A DNA stretch of 22,888 nt from Polaromonas sp. UBA5171 (GCA_002413395.1 DHWX01000132.1:1-22888), one strand, 5' to 3'. Counted from the stretch's first letter, positions 1-7,769 are shown. The notes: generated by a model not told the origin, from the sequence alone. Made by a program: numbers and translations.

Positions 1-278
1 GGGGTAACTGCCGGATTTAGGTTCATTGAGTGTCCAGGCATGCCGCCACGCTCTGGAAAGAAACAGCCAGCCCACATTTTCCATCATCCTTGGCGAGCGC
101 TTCACAAATTCAGTTCACTAAGCTCCTGAAACTTCCCGGCCCGTTTACATAAAAATCCGGAGCCGCAACGCTGAGTGCCTGCGCGCGGTATCAACATGCG
201 CAGTGGGCCAGTGGCTGATGTATCAACTATCGTTTTCGGGCCAGCGTGGAGCCATTGCCTTTCATGGTTCACTGGCGT
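1..278. other. Left-edge sequence with no recognised gene
   Basis: I see no convincing gene here. One plus-strand frame is open from the window edge to a TGA at 127-129 (about 42 codons), and its residues resemble no family I know. A minus-strand frame is open across roughly 1-105, with possible GTG starts but no known motif. The stretch lies beyond the terminator of the cytochrome operon, so it probably belongs to a neighbouring transcription unit outside the window. No tRNA, insertion-sequence end or obvious direct repeat was found by eye. Confidence 0.4.
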
Positions 279-314
279 AAAAAAACCTCATTCAGCTCAG
301 AGCTGAATGAGGTT
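279..314 (-). terminator. Rho-independent terminator of the cytochrome operon
   Basis: A perfect inverted repeat has 15-base arms (284-298 and 300-314) separated by one base. Read on the minus strand it is followed directly by a run of T, the complement of the A-run at 279-285. In RNA the innermost pairs would open to form a small loop, leaving a stem of about 13 base pairs. It lies about 50 bases past the stop of the tetraheme cytochrome gene. No U-tract exists on the plus strand, so it should act only on leftward transcription. Confidence 0.9.
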
Positions 315-365
315 CGTCAGTGCCCCGAGGAGAGTCATGCCCTCGAGGCCCGCAATCCGTGTTGT

Positions 366-965
366 TTACTCGTCTGGATCTACGTATTCCTTGGGCAAAT
401 GGTGGGCAATACCCTTGTGGCAGTCAATACAGGTCTTGCCCTCTTCCTTCGCCTTCATGTGCTTTTTGTAAGGTGTCTGCTTTTGCAAGTCCGGGCTCAT
501 CGCGTCGAAATTATGGCAATTGCGGCATTCACGCGAGCCAGTTGCTTTCATGCGTGCCCACTCATCCGTTGCGAGCCTCATCCGATTGGCCTCGAACTTC
601 TCTTTGGTGTCGATGGAGCCGGTGATCTTGCCCCATACTTCCAGGCTGGCTCTGGCCTTGCGGATCATTTTGTGAGTCCAGTCCTTCGGCACGTGGCAGT
701 CCGAGCAAATTGCGCGCACGCCGGTTCGGTTGCTGTAGTGAATGGTTTCCTTGTATTCCTGATAAACGTTATCCCGCATTTCATGGCAAGTCGTGCAGAA
801 TTCCAGCGTATTGGTCATCTCCAGGCCAGTGTTGAAACCACCCCAAAATATGATGCCAACAACGAAGGAGATCGAGGTTAGCGCCAGGATCGAGTACTTC
901 GCACTCGGTTTTTTCAGCATTGTCCAAAAACGCCTTAAGGCGCCAGGACTGTCGTTATTTGCCAT
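366..965 (-). CDS. cymA: NapC/NirT-family tetraheme cytochrome c, CymA-like quinol dehydrogenase
   Basis: The 199-residue protein has a cytoplasmic N-terminus, one membrane anchor at about residues 24-44, and four CXXCH heme sites at 57-61, 87-91, 147-151 and 179-183. This is the architecture and length of the NapC/NirT family, to which CymA of Shewanella belongs. These proteins sit in the cytoplasmic membrane and exchange electrons between the quinone pool and periplasmic cytochromes. An AAGGA ribosome site lies about 10 bases before the ATG. It is the last gene of the cluster, about 90 bases after mtoB, and is followed by a strong terminator. The order mtoD-mtoA-mtoB-cymA supports a role as the inner-membrane partner of the MtoAB conduit. 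The direction of flow (quinol oxidation or quinone reduction) cannot be read from sequence. NapC or NrfH-like roles are alternatives, but no nap or nrf genes are nearby. Confidence 0.9.
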   Translation of the reverse strand: MANNDSPGALRRFWTMLKKPSAKYSILALTSISFVVGIIFWGGFNTGLEMTNTLEFCTTCHEMRDNVYQEYKETIHYSNRTGVRAICSDCHVPKDWTHKMIRKARASLEVWGKITGSIDTKEKFEANRMRLATDEWARMKATGSRECRNCHNFDAMSPDLQKQTPYKKHMKAKEEGKTCIDCHKGIAHHLPKEYVDPDE

Positions 966-999
966 TGCGTGAGATTCCTTGATTTACGTGATATGAAAT

Positions 1000-1019
1000 C
1001 GGGGCCACAGAGGGCCCCG
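1000..1019 (-). other. GC-rich intercistronic hairpin between mtoB and cymA
   Basis: CGGGGCC (1000-1006) and GGCCCCG (1013-1019) form a perfect 7-bp stem with a 6-base loop. It lies 36 bases after the mtoB stop and 34 bases before the cymA start. On the minus strand it is followed by ATTTCATATC rather than a continuous T-run, so it is a poor terminator. It more likely acts as a partial attenuator or an RNA-stabilising or processing hairpin. Confidence 0.5.
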
Positions 1020-1055
1020 AAGCTATGCGATGACTAGTTCGCTTTGATCAGCGAT

Positions 1056-3380
1056 TTAGAAATTGCGGATATAAGACACCATGATGACGTTGTTGGAATA
1101 CGTTCCCGGTTGCTCGTTTGTCGGCAAGTACCCCGTCCCTGTGTATCCGTATTGAAGGGCGTTGTAGTAATAGTCGTTGCTATTGAGTTTCTGGTATAGA
1201 TACCCCACAGCAACCTTGCTTACCTTGTCAAGCTTGTAAGTCCCGGTGACCTTCAACTGCGTCGTCTGGTTCTTGATATCTGGCGTATTGCCGCAAGTCA
1301 GGCTGGTTGTGGCGCTGCAGGTAGCAAGATAGGGCACTTGGGTCGAATAATAGGTCTTGCCCACCGAATAGCTTAAGTCACCGGTAAGTTCAAGTTTGCC
1401 GGCCATCAGCCCCTTTTGCGTAAAGGAGAGACCGACGGTGCTGTCCTCATCCTTCAACTGGTTGGTAAAGAGGTTGGTCGACACCGTGAGGGGAAGACGC
1501 GCGCCCCCAGACAGCATGTCCCGCTGCCTGTTTTGCGCAGTGACATAGGCCGACACAACGCCATTTTCAGAATAGCTGTACGTGGCATCCAGATTCGCGC
1601 TCCAAGACTTGCCATTTTGCACACCCAGCGGCGAGTCGTCGTATTTGTCATCAACGTAGCGGCCATTCAGTCCCAGGCTCCACTTGTCGTTCGCCTGCCA
1701 GTTGATGCCTGCCTTCACCATCTGCTCTTTGCGCGAGGCATCAAAGAAAGCACGGTATCCAAGATTCTCGTAACCCTCTGTGATGGCCTGCATCGGGTTG
1801 TAGAAAGTGGCGTTGACATCCGCTTTGCGATCCGCGTAACTATAGCCAGCATTGAAATTGACCGCCTCGCCCGCCTTCAGCTTGTAGTTGGCGACCAGCT
1901 TGTTTTCAGTGCTTTCAGGAATCTGAACGCAGGAGCTGGATACGTAGGCTGCCAGCGAGCCCTGCGCCGAGTTGGCCAGGGCATTGTTGCACCAGCGCTT
2001 GACGGCTTCGTACTCGTAGCCCAGGTGCAAGCGATTGTTTTGGCTGATACGGTAATCCCCGGCCACTTCCGCTTGGGTTTTCCGGTTGCTCATCGGTGTG
2101 TTCACCGACGTCGCCGCTCCACCACCGAGATCGTAGAAGTTATAGACGCTTGAGGCCGTCTGGTTGTCGCGCTCGTTATATTTCAGGCCAGCGGTCAACG
2201 CCAAGTCGCGGTTGGTTTGATTGGTCAGCTTCAAATCGGCGTGGGTGGTCACGACTTTTGCATCGAGCGAGCCCTGCGGCAGCCCGCCTGGCTGCATCAT
2301 GGCAAACGCATAGCTTTCGTTCTGCGTATTGCGGCCGTACGAAACACCCCCCACCAGTTTCGTGGCTGGCGACAGGTTGTAGCCACCATTCAGATTCAGC
2401 TGGTGAAAATCATTGCTGGGCGCGGTGCTAAGCGTGTCGATCGGGAAAGTTGCCAAAGTTCCCGTAGCAGGCGTAGGGCTGCCTCCAGAGACAAACAAGT
2501 TCGGAAAGTTCAGGCCGTTATAGCCGTCACGGAAGAATGAGCCGTAATAACCGGCATTGAAGAAACCCTGGTCACCTTTCCAATTGACAGCCAGATTAAA
2601 GGTGTCGGTGGTGTAGTTGGTGGGATTCATCAACATGATGGTCCTCTCACCAGCCCAGCTACTGCCATTGGGCCCCATCTTCGCAAGAGCATCGGTACCC
2701 GGAGAAATGAGTTTGGCGCCGCTTTGGTCCAGCCGGTTGTAATCGAATTTAATACCCCATTGCCGGTCGAAGTTATACCCCGCGGTAAAGCTGGTATTTT
2801 TTCGGTCCGTATGCACATCTGTCGTCTGGAAGTCCGCTAGCTGAGCGGGCGTCAGAATTTGCGTGCCGCCTTTGAGCGTGCCAGGGTCAACATAGCCGGT
2901 ATTGATCACGCCGAAATTCGAAGGCAACGTAAAGATGTTGCCCCCCATCGGCCCAAGCAGCGGCGTTTGGTACGTGTCCGAGATGTTGTGGCGCAGCTCA
3001 TCGTAACCGATGCCCAGGTTCCATTGCCCCTGGTTGCTGAAGGTTGCGCCAAGATCGCGGGACGTGGTGCCGAGATCATTTCCCTTGAACTCCCAGCGAG
3101 TAACGCCGCCTTCTTCTTTATAGGCACTCCCACCGCGTACGTCGAAGTTGCCAATCAGGTTGGCGCCTGATTTGTTCAGGCCGTTGTATTCGCCAAATTT
3201 GGCCGAACTGTCGGACGTATTGCTCACGCCGATTTCGACGAAATTTGTCGGTTGTGTCAAGGCCGTGACGTCATCATCCGCGGCAAAAGCAAGCGCCGGG
3301 ATCGCAAACATGGCAACCAACGCGCCTTGCACCGCCAAGGTCAGCGCACTGACGGCAAAACGTTCTTTATTTGTTTTCAT
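1056..3380 (-). CDS. mtoB: MtrB/PioB/MtoB-family outer-membrane porin of a decaheme cytochrome conduit
   Basis: The 774-residue precursor has a signal peptide ending near residue 33-34 (AFA then ADDDV). Alternating Tyr/Gly/Asn-rich strands run throughout, and it ends in Phe like outer-membrane beta-barrels inserted by the BAM machinery. The early section (VEIGVSN, GEYNGL, GNFDVRGG) matches MtrB/PioB proteins. Family members form a barrel of about 26-28 strands that sheathes a decaheme cytochrome, making an electron path across the outer membrane. It starts 23 bases after the mtoA stop, with AAGGA upstream, so the two are co-transcribed. It is somewhat longer than Shewanella MtrB (about 700 residues). 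The N-terminal CXXC known from Shewanella MtrB is absent; the only cysteines are 464, 484, 688 and 696. Family assignment is firm; the choice of mtoB over mtrB or pioB rests on gene order. Confidence 0.9.
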   Translation of the reverse strand: MKTNKERFAVSALTLAVQGALVAMFAIPALAFAADDDVTALTQPTNFVEIGVSNTSDSSAKFGEYNGLNKSGANLIGNFDVRGGSAYKEEGGVTRWEFKGNDLGTTSRDLGATFSNQGQWNLGIGYDELRHNISDTYQTPLLGPMGGNIFTLPSNFGVINTGYVDPGTLKGGTQILTPAQLADFQTTDVHTDRKNTSFTAGYNFDRQWGIKFDYNRLDQSGAKLISPGTDALAKMGPNGSSWAGERTIMLMNPTNYTTDTFNLAVNWKGDQGFFNAGYYGSFFRDGYNGLNFPNLFVSGGSPTPATGTLATFPIDTLSTAPSNDFHQLNLNGGYNLSPATKLVGGVSYGRNTQNESYAFAMMQPGGLPQGSLDAKVVTTHADLKLTNQTNRDLALTAGLKYNERDNQTASSVYNFYDLGGGAATSVNTPMSNRKTQAEVAGDYRISQNNRLHLGYEYEAVKRWCNNALANSAQGSLAAYVSSSCVQIPESTENKLVANYKLKAGEAVNFNAGYSYADRKADVNATFYNPMQAITEGYENLGYRAFFDASRKEQMVKAGINWQANDKWSLGLNGRYVDDKYDDSPLGVQNGKSWSANLDATYSYSENGVVSAYVTAQNRQRDMLSGGARLPLTVSTNLFTNQLKDEDSTVGLSFTQKGLMAGKLELTGDLSYSVGKTYYSTQVPYLATCSATTSLTCGNTPDIKNQTTQLKVTGTYKLDKVSKVAVGYLYQKLNSNDYYYNALQYGYTGTGYLPTNEQPGTYSNNVIMVSYIRNF

Positions 3381-3403
3381 AATAAATATCCTTTACCCTG
3401 AAG

Positions 3404-4402
3404 TTAGCGATGCAGCAAGCTGCCGGATGGGGAGTTCGATCCATGCACCATGACATGGCAATTCATGCAGCTGCGAGCGGCATAGCCCGGGCTCACTGCC
3501 TTGCCGGCGGCACCCGTCAGACCACCTTGAATGCCTGCAACATTGCCGGCAGCCGGGGTCGCGCTTTGATGCGGGCCGTTGTGGCACTCGTCACACAGGA
3601 ACGGCGGGCGCGATTTCAGCAGCGGGGTGATGTTGGAACCGTGCGGGGTATGGCAATTGGTGCAGTCCTCGGTCGCTGGCTGATGCTCCCACAGGAAGGG
3701 GCCGCGTTTTTCAGCGTGGCAGGTGTAGCAGGTTTCAGTGACCGTGTTCTTCTTCAGCAATTTGGGACCGGTCGAGCCATGGGGATTGTGGCAATCGGAA
3801 CAGACAACCTTACCCTCACCGATGGGGTGGTGAGAAATTTTCTTGCTATCCGCGCGCTGTTCCTTGTGGCAGGCAAAACAGACTTCCGTCTGCGTCTTTT
3901 TGCTCAAGACCTTATCGACAGGCTGGTGAACTTTATGGCAATCGTTGCATGCAAGACCATTATTTTGGTGCTGGCTGCCTTCCCACAGGTTGCGCATGCC
4001 ACCCTTGTGACAGGTCAGACACTGGGCGGCACGATCCTTTTCATCACTGACTGCATAAGCGCCTTTCTTGAAGACGACATCCGGTGCCGGACGGCCTTTG
4101 CCGCTCGTATCACCCTTCAGGTGATTTGCACTGGCGCCATGGCAAGTTTGGCATGTGGGAGCGTTCGCATCGCCCCTGACACCGTGCTTGGTCTGGTAGA
4201 TTGACAGAATCGGTGTTGTCTCGGTTTCATCATGGCACTTGGTGCATACCGCATCTTTTTTGAGCCCCTCTTGCGCTTGGGCAGCTGTCGCTGAATTTCC
4301 TCCGAGATCAGGAAGATTGTTTTGCGCGGCGCCAACTGCTGCAGCCATGGAGAGACCGCCCATCAAGACGAAGGCAGTCAATAACTTTCGGATACTTTTC
4401 AT
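3404..4402 (-). CDS. mtoA: Periplasmic decaheme cytochrome c of the MtrA/DmsE/MtoA family
   Basis: The 332-residue precursor has a signal peptide ending near residue 26. It carries exactly ten CXXCH motifs, at residues 53, 84, 128, 152, 175, 201, 225, 247, 270 and 312 (first Cys). The count, length and spacing match MtrA, DmsE, PioA and MtoA. These proteins insert into the MtrB-type barrel as a heme wire through the outer membrane. A gap of about 38 residues separates hemes 9 and 10, and the C-terminus (VMVHGSNSPSG) is short, as in MtrA and unlike PioA, which has a long N-terminal extension. GGGGA precedes the ATG. It lies 42 bases after the monoheme cytochrome and 23 bases before the porin gene. 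No MtrC-like surface decaheme protein accompanies it, which favours the MtoAB or PioAB type of conduit. Confidence 0.93.
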   Translation of the reverse strand: MKSIRKLLTAFVLMGGLSMAAAVGAAQNNLPDLGGNSATAAQAQEGLKKDAVCTKCHDETETTPILSIYQTKHGVRGDANAPTCQTCHGASANHLKGDTSGKGRPAPDVVFKKGAYAVSDEKDRAAQCLTCHKGGMRNLWEGSQHQNNGLACNDCHKVHQPVDKVLSKKTQTEVCFACHKEQRADSKKISHHPIGEGKVVCSDCHNPHGSTGPKLLKKNTVTETCYTCHAEKRGPFLWEHQPATEDCTNCHTPHGSNITPLLKSRPPFLCDECHNGPHQSATPAAGNVAGIQGGLTGAAGKAVSPGYAARSCMNCHVMVHGSNSPSGSLLHR

Positions 4403-4444
4403 TTATTTCCCCAGCTTGGTTTATTCGGGTGTGATTGTGGTTAT

Positions 4445-4801
4445 TTACTGCGCCAAGATCCATTGAACGAGGTTTTTGATCTGTGCCATGTCCTTTGGCG
4501 GAGATGTTTTCACGATCTTGTGCTCTTCCTCGTGGCCATCAGGAAACTTGGCCTTTTCGCCAGAGGTGATGTGATGAATGAGCCGCTCCTCGGCGTCGGC
4601 CTTTCCTTTGTACTTCTCGGCTACCTTATGGTAGGCTGGACCATCTTTGTCCTTGGCAACGGAGTGGCACTTCAGGCAGTTGTTGGCCCTGGCCAATTGC
4701 AGGGCGGCGTCCGCATCAACCGCTTGCGCGTTTGTGGCGGCCAGCATCAGGCTGGCACCCGTTGCAGCGATCGCCAAAATAGTACGAATTGAGTAAGTCA
4801 T
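4445..4801 (-). CDS. mtoD: Monoheme class I cytochrome c, MtoD-like periplasmic electron shuttle
   Basis: From the ATG at 4801 (AAGGTGA about 7 bases upstream) the product has 118 residues. An upstream in-frame ATG at 4846 would only add 15 residues before the signal peptide and lacks a good ribosome site. The signal peptide ends near residue 27 (NAQA-VDADA). The heme site is CLKCH at 42-46, and Met105, in a PPKDM segment just before the C-terminal helix, is the likely sixth ligand. This is a small class I cytochrome c. In Sideroxydans lithotrophicus a similar gene, mtoD, heads the mtoD-mtoA-mtoB-cymA cluster, and the order here is the same. It would carry electrons in the periplasm between CymA, MtoA or terminal oxidase components. 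A generic cytochrome c5/c551-type role is the alternative. Confidence 0.85.
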   Translation of the reverse strand: MTYSIRTILAIAATGASLMLAATNAQAVDADAALQLARANNCLKCHSVAKDKDGPAYHKVAEKYKGKADAEERLIHHITSGEKAKFPDGHEEEHKIVKTSPPKDMAQIKNLVQWILAQ

Positions 4802-4872
4802 GTGTTTCACCTTGTCGTCGTTTCCAGAAAACCTCTCGGCACGCAAAAGCCCGCCAAGAACTAGGGTGAATT

Positions 4873-4892
4873 TTGATCTTTGGGTCGATCAA
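4873..4892. promoter_or_regulatory. Inverted repeat TTGATC-N8-GATCAA upstream of mtoD
   Basis: Perfect 6-base arms (4873-4878 and 4887-4892) lie 72-91 bases before the mtoD start. The arms recall FNR/CRP-family half sites, but an FNR box has TTGAT-N4-ATCAA, whereas here ten bases separate the two TTGAT/ATCAA pentamers, so FNR is not supported. It could be an operator of another dimeric regulator. No convincing -35/-10 pair was found around it. Confidence 0.3.
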
Positions 4893-4919
4893 TAGATATA
4901 GGAACTGGATGAAAACCCG

Positions 4920-4937
4920 CATAGGAATCTTCCTATG
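4920..4937. promoter_or_regulatory. 18-base palindrome between the response regulator and mtoD
   Basis: CATAGGAA-TC-TTCCTATG is an inverted repeat with 8-base arms and a 2-base centre. It starts 17 bases past the response-regulator stop and lies about 120 bases before mtoD. The two-base spacing is that of 7-2-7 sites bound by NarL-type response regulators, and a NarL/LuxR-type regulator is encoded next door, so it is a candidate operator for the cytochrome operon. On the minus strand it is followed by GCGGGTTTTC, so a weak terminator is the other reading. Confidence 0.4.
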
Positions 4938-4953
4938 GCAGATCGGGGGACGC

Positions 4954-5601
4954 CTATTCGCCGGTCAAGTCGAGCAACTTGTGTTCGATCGCGTAGCGCA
5001 CCAGATCGACCTGTGTCGCCATGTTCATCTTGGTCAGAATGTGCGATTTGTGAGTGCTGACTGTCTTAATGCTCAGGGAGAATTCGTCGGCAATGGCGGT
5101 CAGGCTGATGCCGCGCACAATGCGGCTGAAGACTTCGAACTCACGGTTTGAAAGCAGGGTATGCAGTTGGTTCTGCGTGTTGGGTGACACATCCAAGGCA
5201 AGCAATTCAGCCAGCTTGGCACTGACAAACATGCCTCCCGCCGCCACTTTACGCATGGCCGGTAACAGCAATTCACTATCACCATCCTTGGAGAGATAGC
5301 CTGATGCCCCGGCGCGAATCGCACGCACAGCATATTGTTCTTCCTGATACATGCTGAAAATCAGGATCGGAAGTTTCGGCCGCTCATTCTTGATCAGTTT
5401 GATGAGTTCCAGGCCATTTCGCCCAGGCATGGAAAGGTCAAGGACGACCAGGCCCCAGTCGCGCTCGCGAACTCTATCCAGCGCTGCGTTGCCGTTATCG
5501 GCCTCGCCAGCCACCACCAGATCGCGGGTATCCGAAAGGATTTTTCTAAGGCCCGCTCTGATGATGGCGTGGTCATCGACCACCAGCACTTCGAACTTCA
5601 T
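4954..5601 (-). CDS. NarL/LuxR-family two-component response regulator
   Basis: From the ATG at 5601 the protein has 215 residues. This start overlaps the kinase stop as ATGA, the usual coupling of such pairs; an in-frame ATG at 5622 would sit inside the kinase gene. The N-terminal receiver domain shows the acidic pair D9-D10, phosphoacceptor D55 (in VVLDLSMPG), S83 and K105. The C-terminal LuxR-type helix-turn-helix spans about 150-210 (LSNREFEVF, then SIKTVSTHKSHI). It should be a DNA-binding transcription factor phosphorylated by the upstream kinase. It lies 152 bases before mtoD on the same strand, with a palindrome in between, so control of the cytochrome genes is a reasonable inference but not shown. 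Confidence 0.92.
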   Translation of the reverse strand: MKFEVLVVDDHAIIRAGLRKILSDTRDLVVAGEADNGNAALDRVRERDWGLVVLDLSMPGRNGLELIKLIKNERPKLPILIFSMYQEEQYAVRAIRAGASGYLSKDGDSELLLPAMRKVAAGGMFVSAKLAELLALDVSPNTQNQLHTLLSNREFEVFSRIVRGISLTAIADEFSLSIKTVSTHKSHILTKMNMATQVDLVRYAIEHKLLDLTGE

Positions 5602-7628
5602 GCTTCGTATCCAGCTACCCATGCCGCGGGACGCGGCACGGTGACCTCAATGGTGGTGCCAACGCCAGCACCAGAGACAATGGTGAATTGCGCGCCAATT
5701 GAGATGGCACGTTCACGCATGCTCACAATGCCAATGCCGCCGTGCCCCGCGTTGTCCGAAATGCCCTGACCGTTGTCGGTGATCGTCAACACCAGCTGAT
5801 CCTCCTGGGCAACCAGGTCGATCTTGACGCGGAGGGCGTTGGCATGCCGCGCCACATTGGTCAACGACTCCTGCACAATCCGAAACAGCGCCGTGGCCAA
5901 CTCGTCGTCCTGAACCTCTTGCGCAGCCGGCAGGTTCAGCGTGACTTCCAGCGCGCTGTGTTTCAAGAACTCCGCGACATGCCATGAGACGGCCTCGTCA
6001 AAGCCGAGATCGTCAAGAATGAGTGGGCGCAGCTCAGTCGAGATGCGTCTGACCGAGATCACGGCCGCATCCAGCTGGTCACGCATTTCGTCGATGCTGC
6101 TGGCAGTGGTCGCGCGACCCTCCCGCAGTCGGGTGGCGAGCCATGCGAAGCTGAGCTTGAGTCCGGTGAGTTGTTGTCCAAGTTCGTCATGCAATTCGCG
6201 CGAAATCCGTGTTCGCTCCTCTTCACGCACGTTTTGCAATGAAGCAGACAGCGCCCGAAGTTGCCGGTTCAACTCGCGCAATTCGCCTTCGGCCCGGCGT
6301 TGCTCAGTCACGTCGCGCAGGACGGCTGTCATCTGCAACTTGCCCCCGATCAGGGATTTTGAAATCGTCGACTCAATCGGAAACTCGCTTCCATCACTGC
6401 GTCGGCCGGTGATTTTCAACTGCGGGGCCATGGTCCGGGATACCGACCCGGAATCCGAAAACAAGGCGACGTGCTGGCGGTGTTCCGGGCGGATGCGCTC
6501 GGGAAGCAGGATTTCAAATGAATGCCCGAGGGCCTCGCTTGCCAGTAGTTCGAACATTTTTTCCGCGGCCGGATTGAACAGCACGATGCGCAGCGACTCA
6601 TCGACGGCGATGATGGCATCCATGACTGATTCGACCGTATGTTCATACCGGTCGTTGGCGGCACGCAGCGCGAACGCCAGTTCCTCCTTGCTCTTGAGCT
6701 TGTTGTTCAGATACACCCCGAGGCAGGCTATGAAAATGCTCACCAGCATGGCGCCCAAGGCGATCGGAACCGTCGTTTCCCGCCAGGCGGCAAGGCTCAA
6801 AATTTCATCATCAGTGACGCTTATAAGCAACGGATACTTCGTTAAGCGGCCGAGTGCAAACACTTGCCGCTCGCCGTCTCCGCTGACATGCTGAATCGTT
6901 CGAACCTCACCACCTGTGATGGGAATTTCCTCATTGTGGAGTTCGGGTGCGCGCGCGCCAATCATGTTCTCACGAGTGGGAAAACTGGAGATCAGTGTGC
7001 CGTCTGCGAGATATAAGGCTATAGGGCGCAGATAATCGAGCTTCACCATTTTGTACATCGCCTCGAACTGAGGGATGTTCATCGCCGCGACAATCACGCC
7101 TCGGAACTTTCCATTTGAATCCATCATCGGCCGGGCCAAATGCATCGTCCAAATTTTGTCAAGACGGCTTCGCACCATCTTTCCAATGAAAAGTTCTTCG
7201 ACTGGATTTTTTAAAAAGTGTTTGAAGTAGTCACGGTCCGCCACTGACGTCGTCGTGGTGGGAAAACCGCGGGAAGAATTGAGTACAGTGCCTTCGGCAT
7301 CCACCAGAAAAATGGATGTCATCTGGCGCATGCCGGAAACACGTGCGCTGAGCAGCAACTGGGTTTGCGGGCTGTCGAGTCCAAGCCGGCGTCCGTATTC
7401 ATCCGACAGGCGTTCCTTCACCCCCTGCAGCACCAGGTCAGCACCATCGAAGTTCTGCTGCGTTTGCGCCATCAGCATTTGTGTCTGACTGACGGTTTCC
7501 AGACGCGAGTGATCCAGTTCGCGTCCTCGCAGCCCCCAGATCAAGGCAGCAACAGACACCAAAATCGCGAATATGGCGAGGGCGGCCAATACGCCCACAT
7601 ATTGAGTTTCACGAATTTTCAGACGCAT
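5598..7628 (-). CDS. Membrane sensor histidine kinase (periplasmic Cache-like sensor, PAS, HisKA_3, HATPase)
   Basis: The 676-residue protein has a first membrane helix at about 10-33 and a periplasmic region at about 35-285. The latter has the look of a double Cache domain, including the DRDYF motif at 131-135. A second helix lies at about 287-307 and a PAS domain at about 326-440. The HisKA_3 dimerisation helix carries His480 (SRELHDELGQQ). The ATPase domain shows its N box at 586-596, DNGQGI at 618-623 and GGIGIVSMRERA at 630-641. This is the NarX/NreB/UhpB class that pairs with NarL-type regulators. It likely senses a small periplasmic ligand; the ligand cannot be named. The ribosome site before the ATG is weak. 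It precedes the regulator and cytochrome genes on the same strand. Confidence 0.92.
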   Translation of the reverse strand: MRLKIRETQYVGVLAALAIFAILVSVAALIWGLRGRELDHSRLETVSQTQMLMAQTQQNFDGADLVLQGVKERLSDEYGRRLGLDSPQTQLLLSARVSGMRQMTSIFLVDAEGTVLNSSRGFPTTTTSVADRDYFKHFLKNPVEELFIGKMVRSRLDKIWTMHLARPMMDSNGKFRGVIVAAMNIPQFEAMYKMVKLDYLRPIALYLADGTLISSFPTRENMIGARAPELHNEEIPITGGEVRTIQHVSGDGERQVFALGRLTKYPLLISVTDDEILSLAAWRETTVPIALGAMLVSIFIACLGVYLNNKLKSKEELAFALRAANDRYEHTVESVMDAIIAVDESLRIVLFNPAAEKMFELLASEALGHSFEILLPERIRPEHRQHVALFSDSGSVSRTMAPQLKITGRRSDGSEFPIESTISKSLIGGKLQMTAVLRDVTEQRRAEGELRELNRQLRALSASLQNVREEERTRISRELHDELGQQLTGLKLSFAWLATRLREGRATTASSIDEMRDQLDAAVISVRRISTELRPLILDDLGFDEAVSWHVAEFLKHSALEVTLNLPAAQEVQDDELATALFRIVQESLTNVARHANALRVKIDLVAQEDQLVLTITDNGQGISDNAGHGGIGIVSMRERAISIGAQFTIVSGAGVGTTIEVTVPRPAAWVAGYEA

Positions 7629-7769
7629 AGATTTGATTCAGCTGGAATGGACTGTCGGCGTCGGCGAATGTGCTGATGGCCGCATCAAGTCCAACTTCAT
7701 CTTGATGTGGAAGACCTTTTCGATCAACTCCAAGGCTTACCGGTAGTGATGGATCGCGCTAGAGAGCAA
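7629..7769. other. Gap between the OB-fold gene and the kinase gene
   Basis: These 141 bases separate two genes of the same strand. I see no clear terminator hairpin with a T-run and no strong promoter. Whether the OB-fold gene is co-transcribed with the kinase therefore cannot be decided from the sequence. Confidence 0.35.

Noticed and set aside
1..129. Plus-strand open frame from the window edge to a TGA at 127-129
   Set aside because: Only about 42 codons, no recognisable motif, and one frame open by chance over this length is common in GC-rich DNA.
246..881. Long plus-strand frame across the tetraheme cytochrome gene
   Set aside because: It is the antisense of cymA, whose four CXXCH motifs, anchor, ribosome site and terminator are clear.
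1000..1019. Rho-independent terminator between mtoB and cymA
   Set aside because: The stem is good but no run of T follows on the minus strand, so it was annotated as an intercistronic hairpin instead.
3410..4204. Plus-strand frame of 264 codons opposite the decaheme cytochrome
   Set aside because: It is a shadow of mtoA, with no ribosome site or family resemblance.
4873..4892. FNR box upstream of mtoD
   Set aside because: The arms resemble FNR half sites, but ten rather than four bases separate the TTGAT and ATCAA pentamers, so it was kept only as an unnamed inverted repeat.
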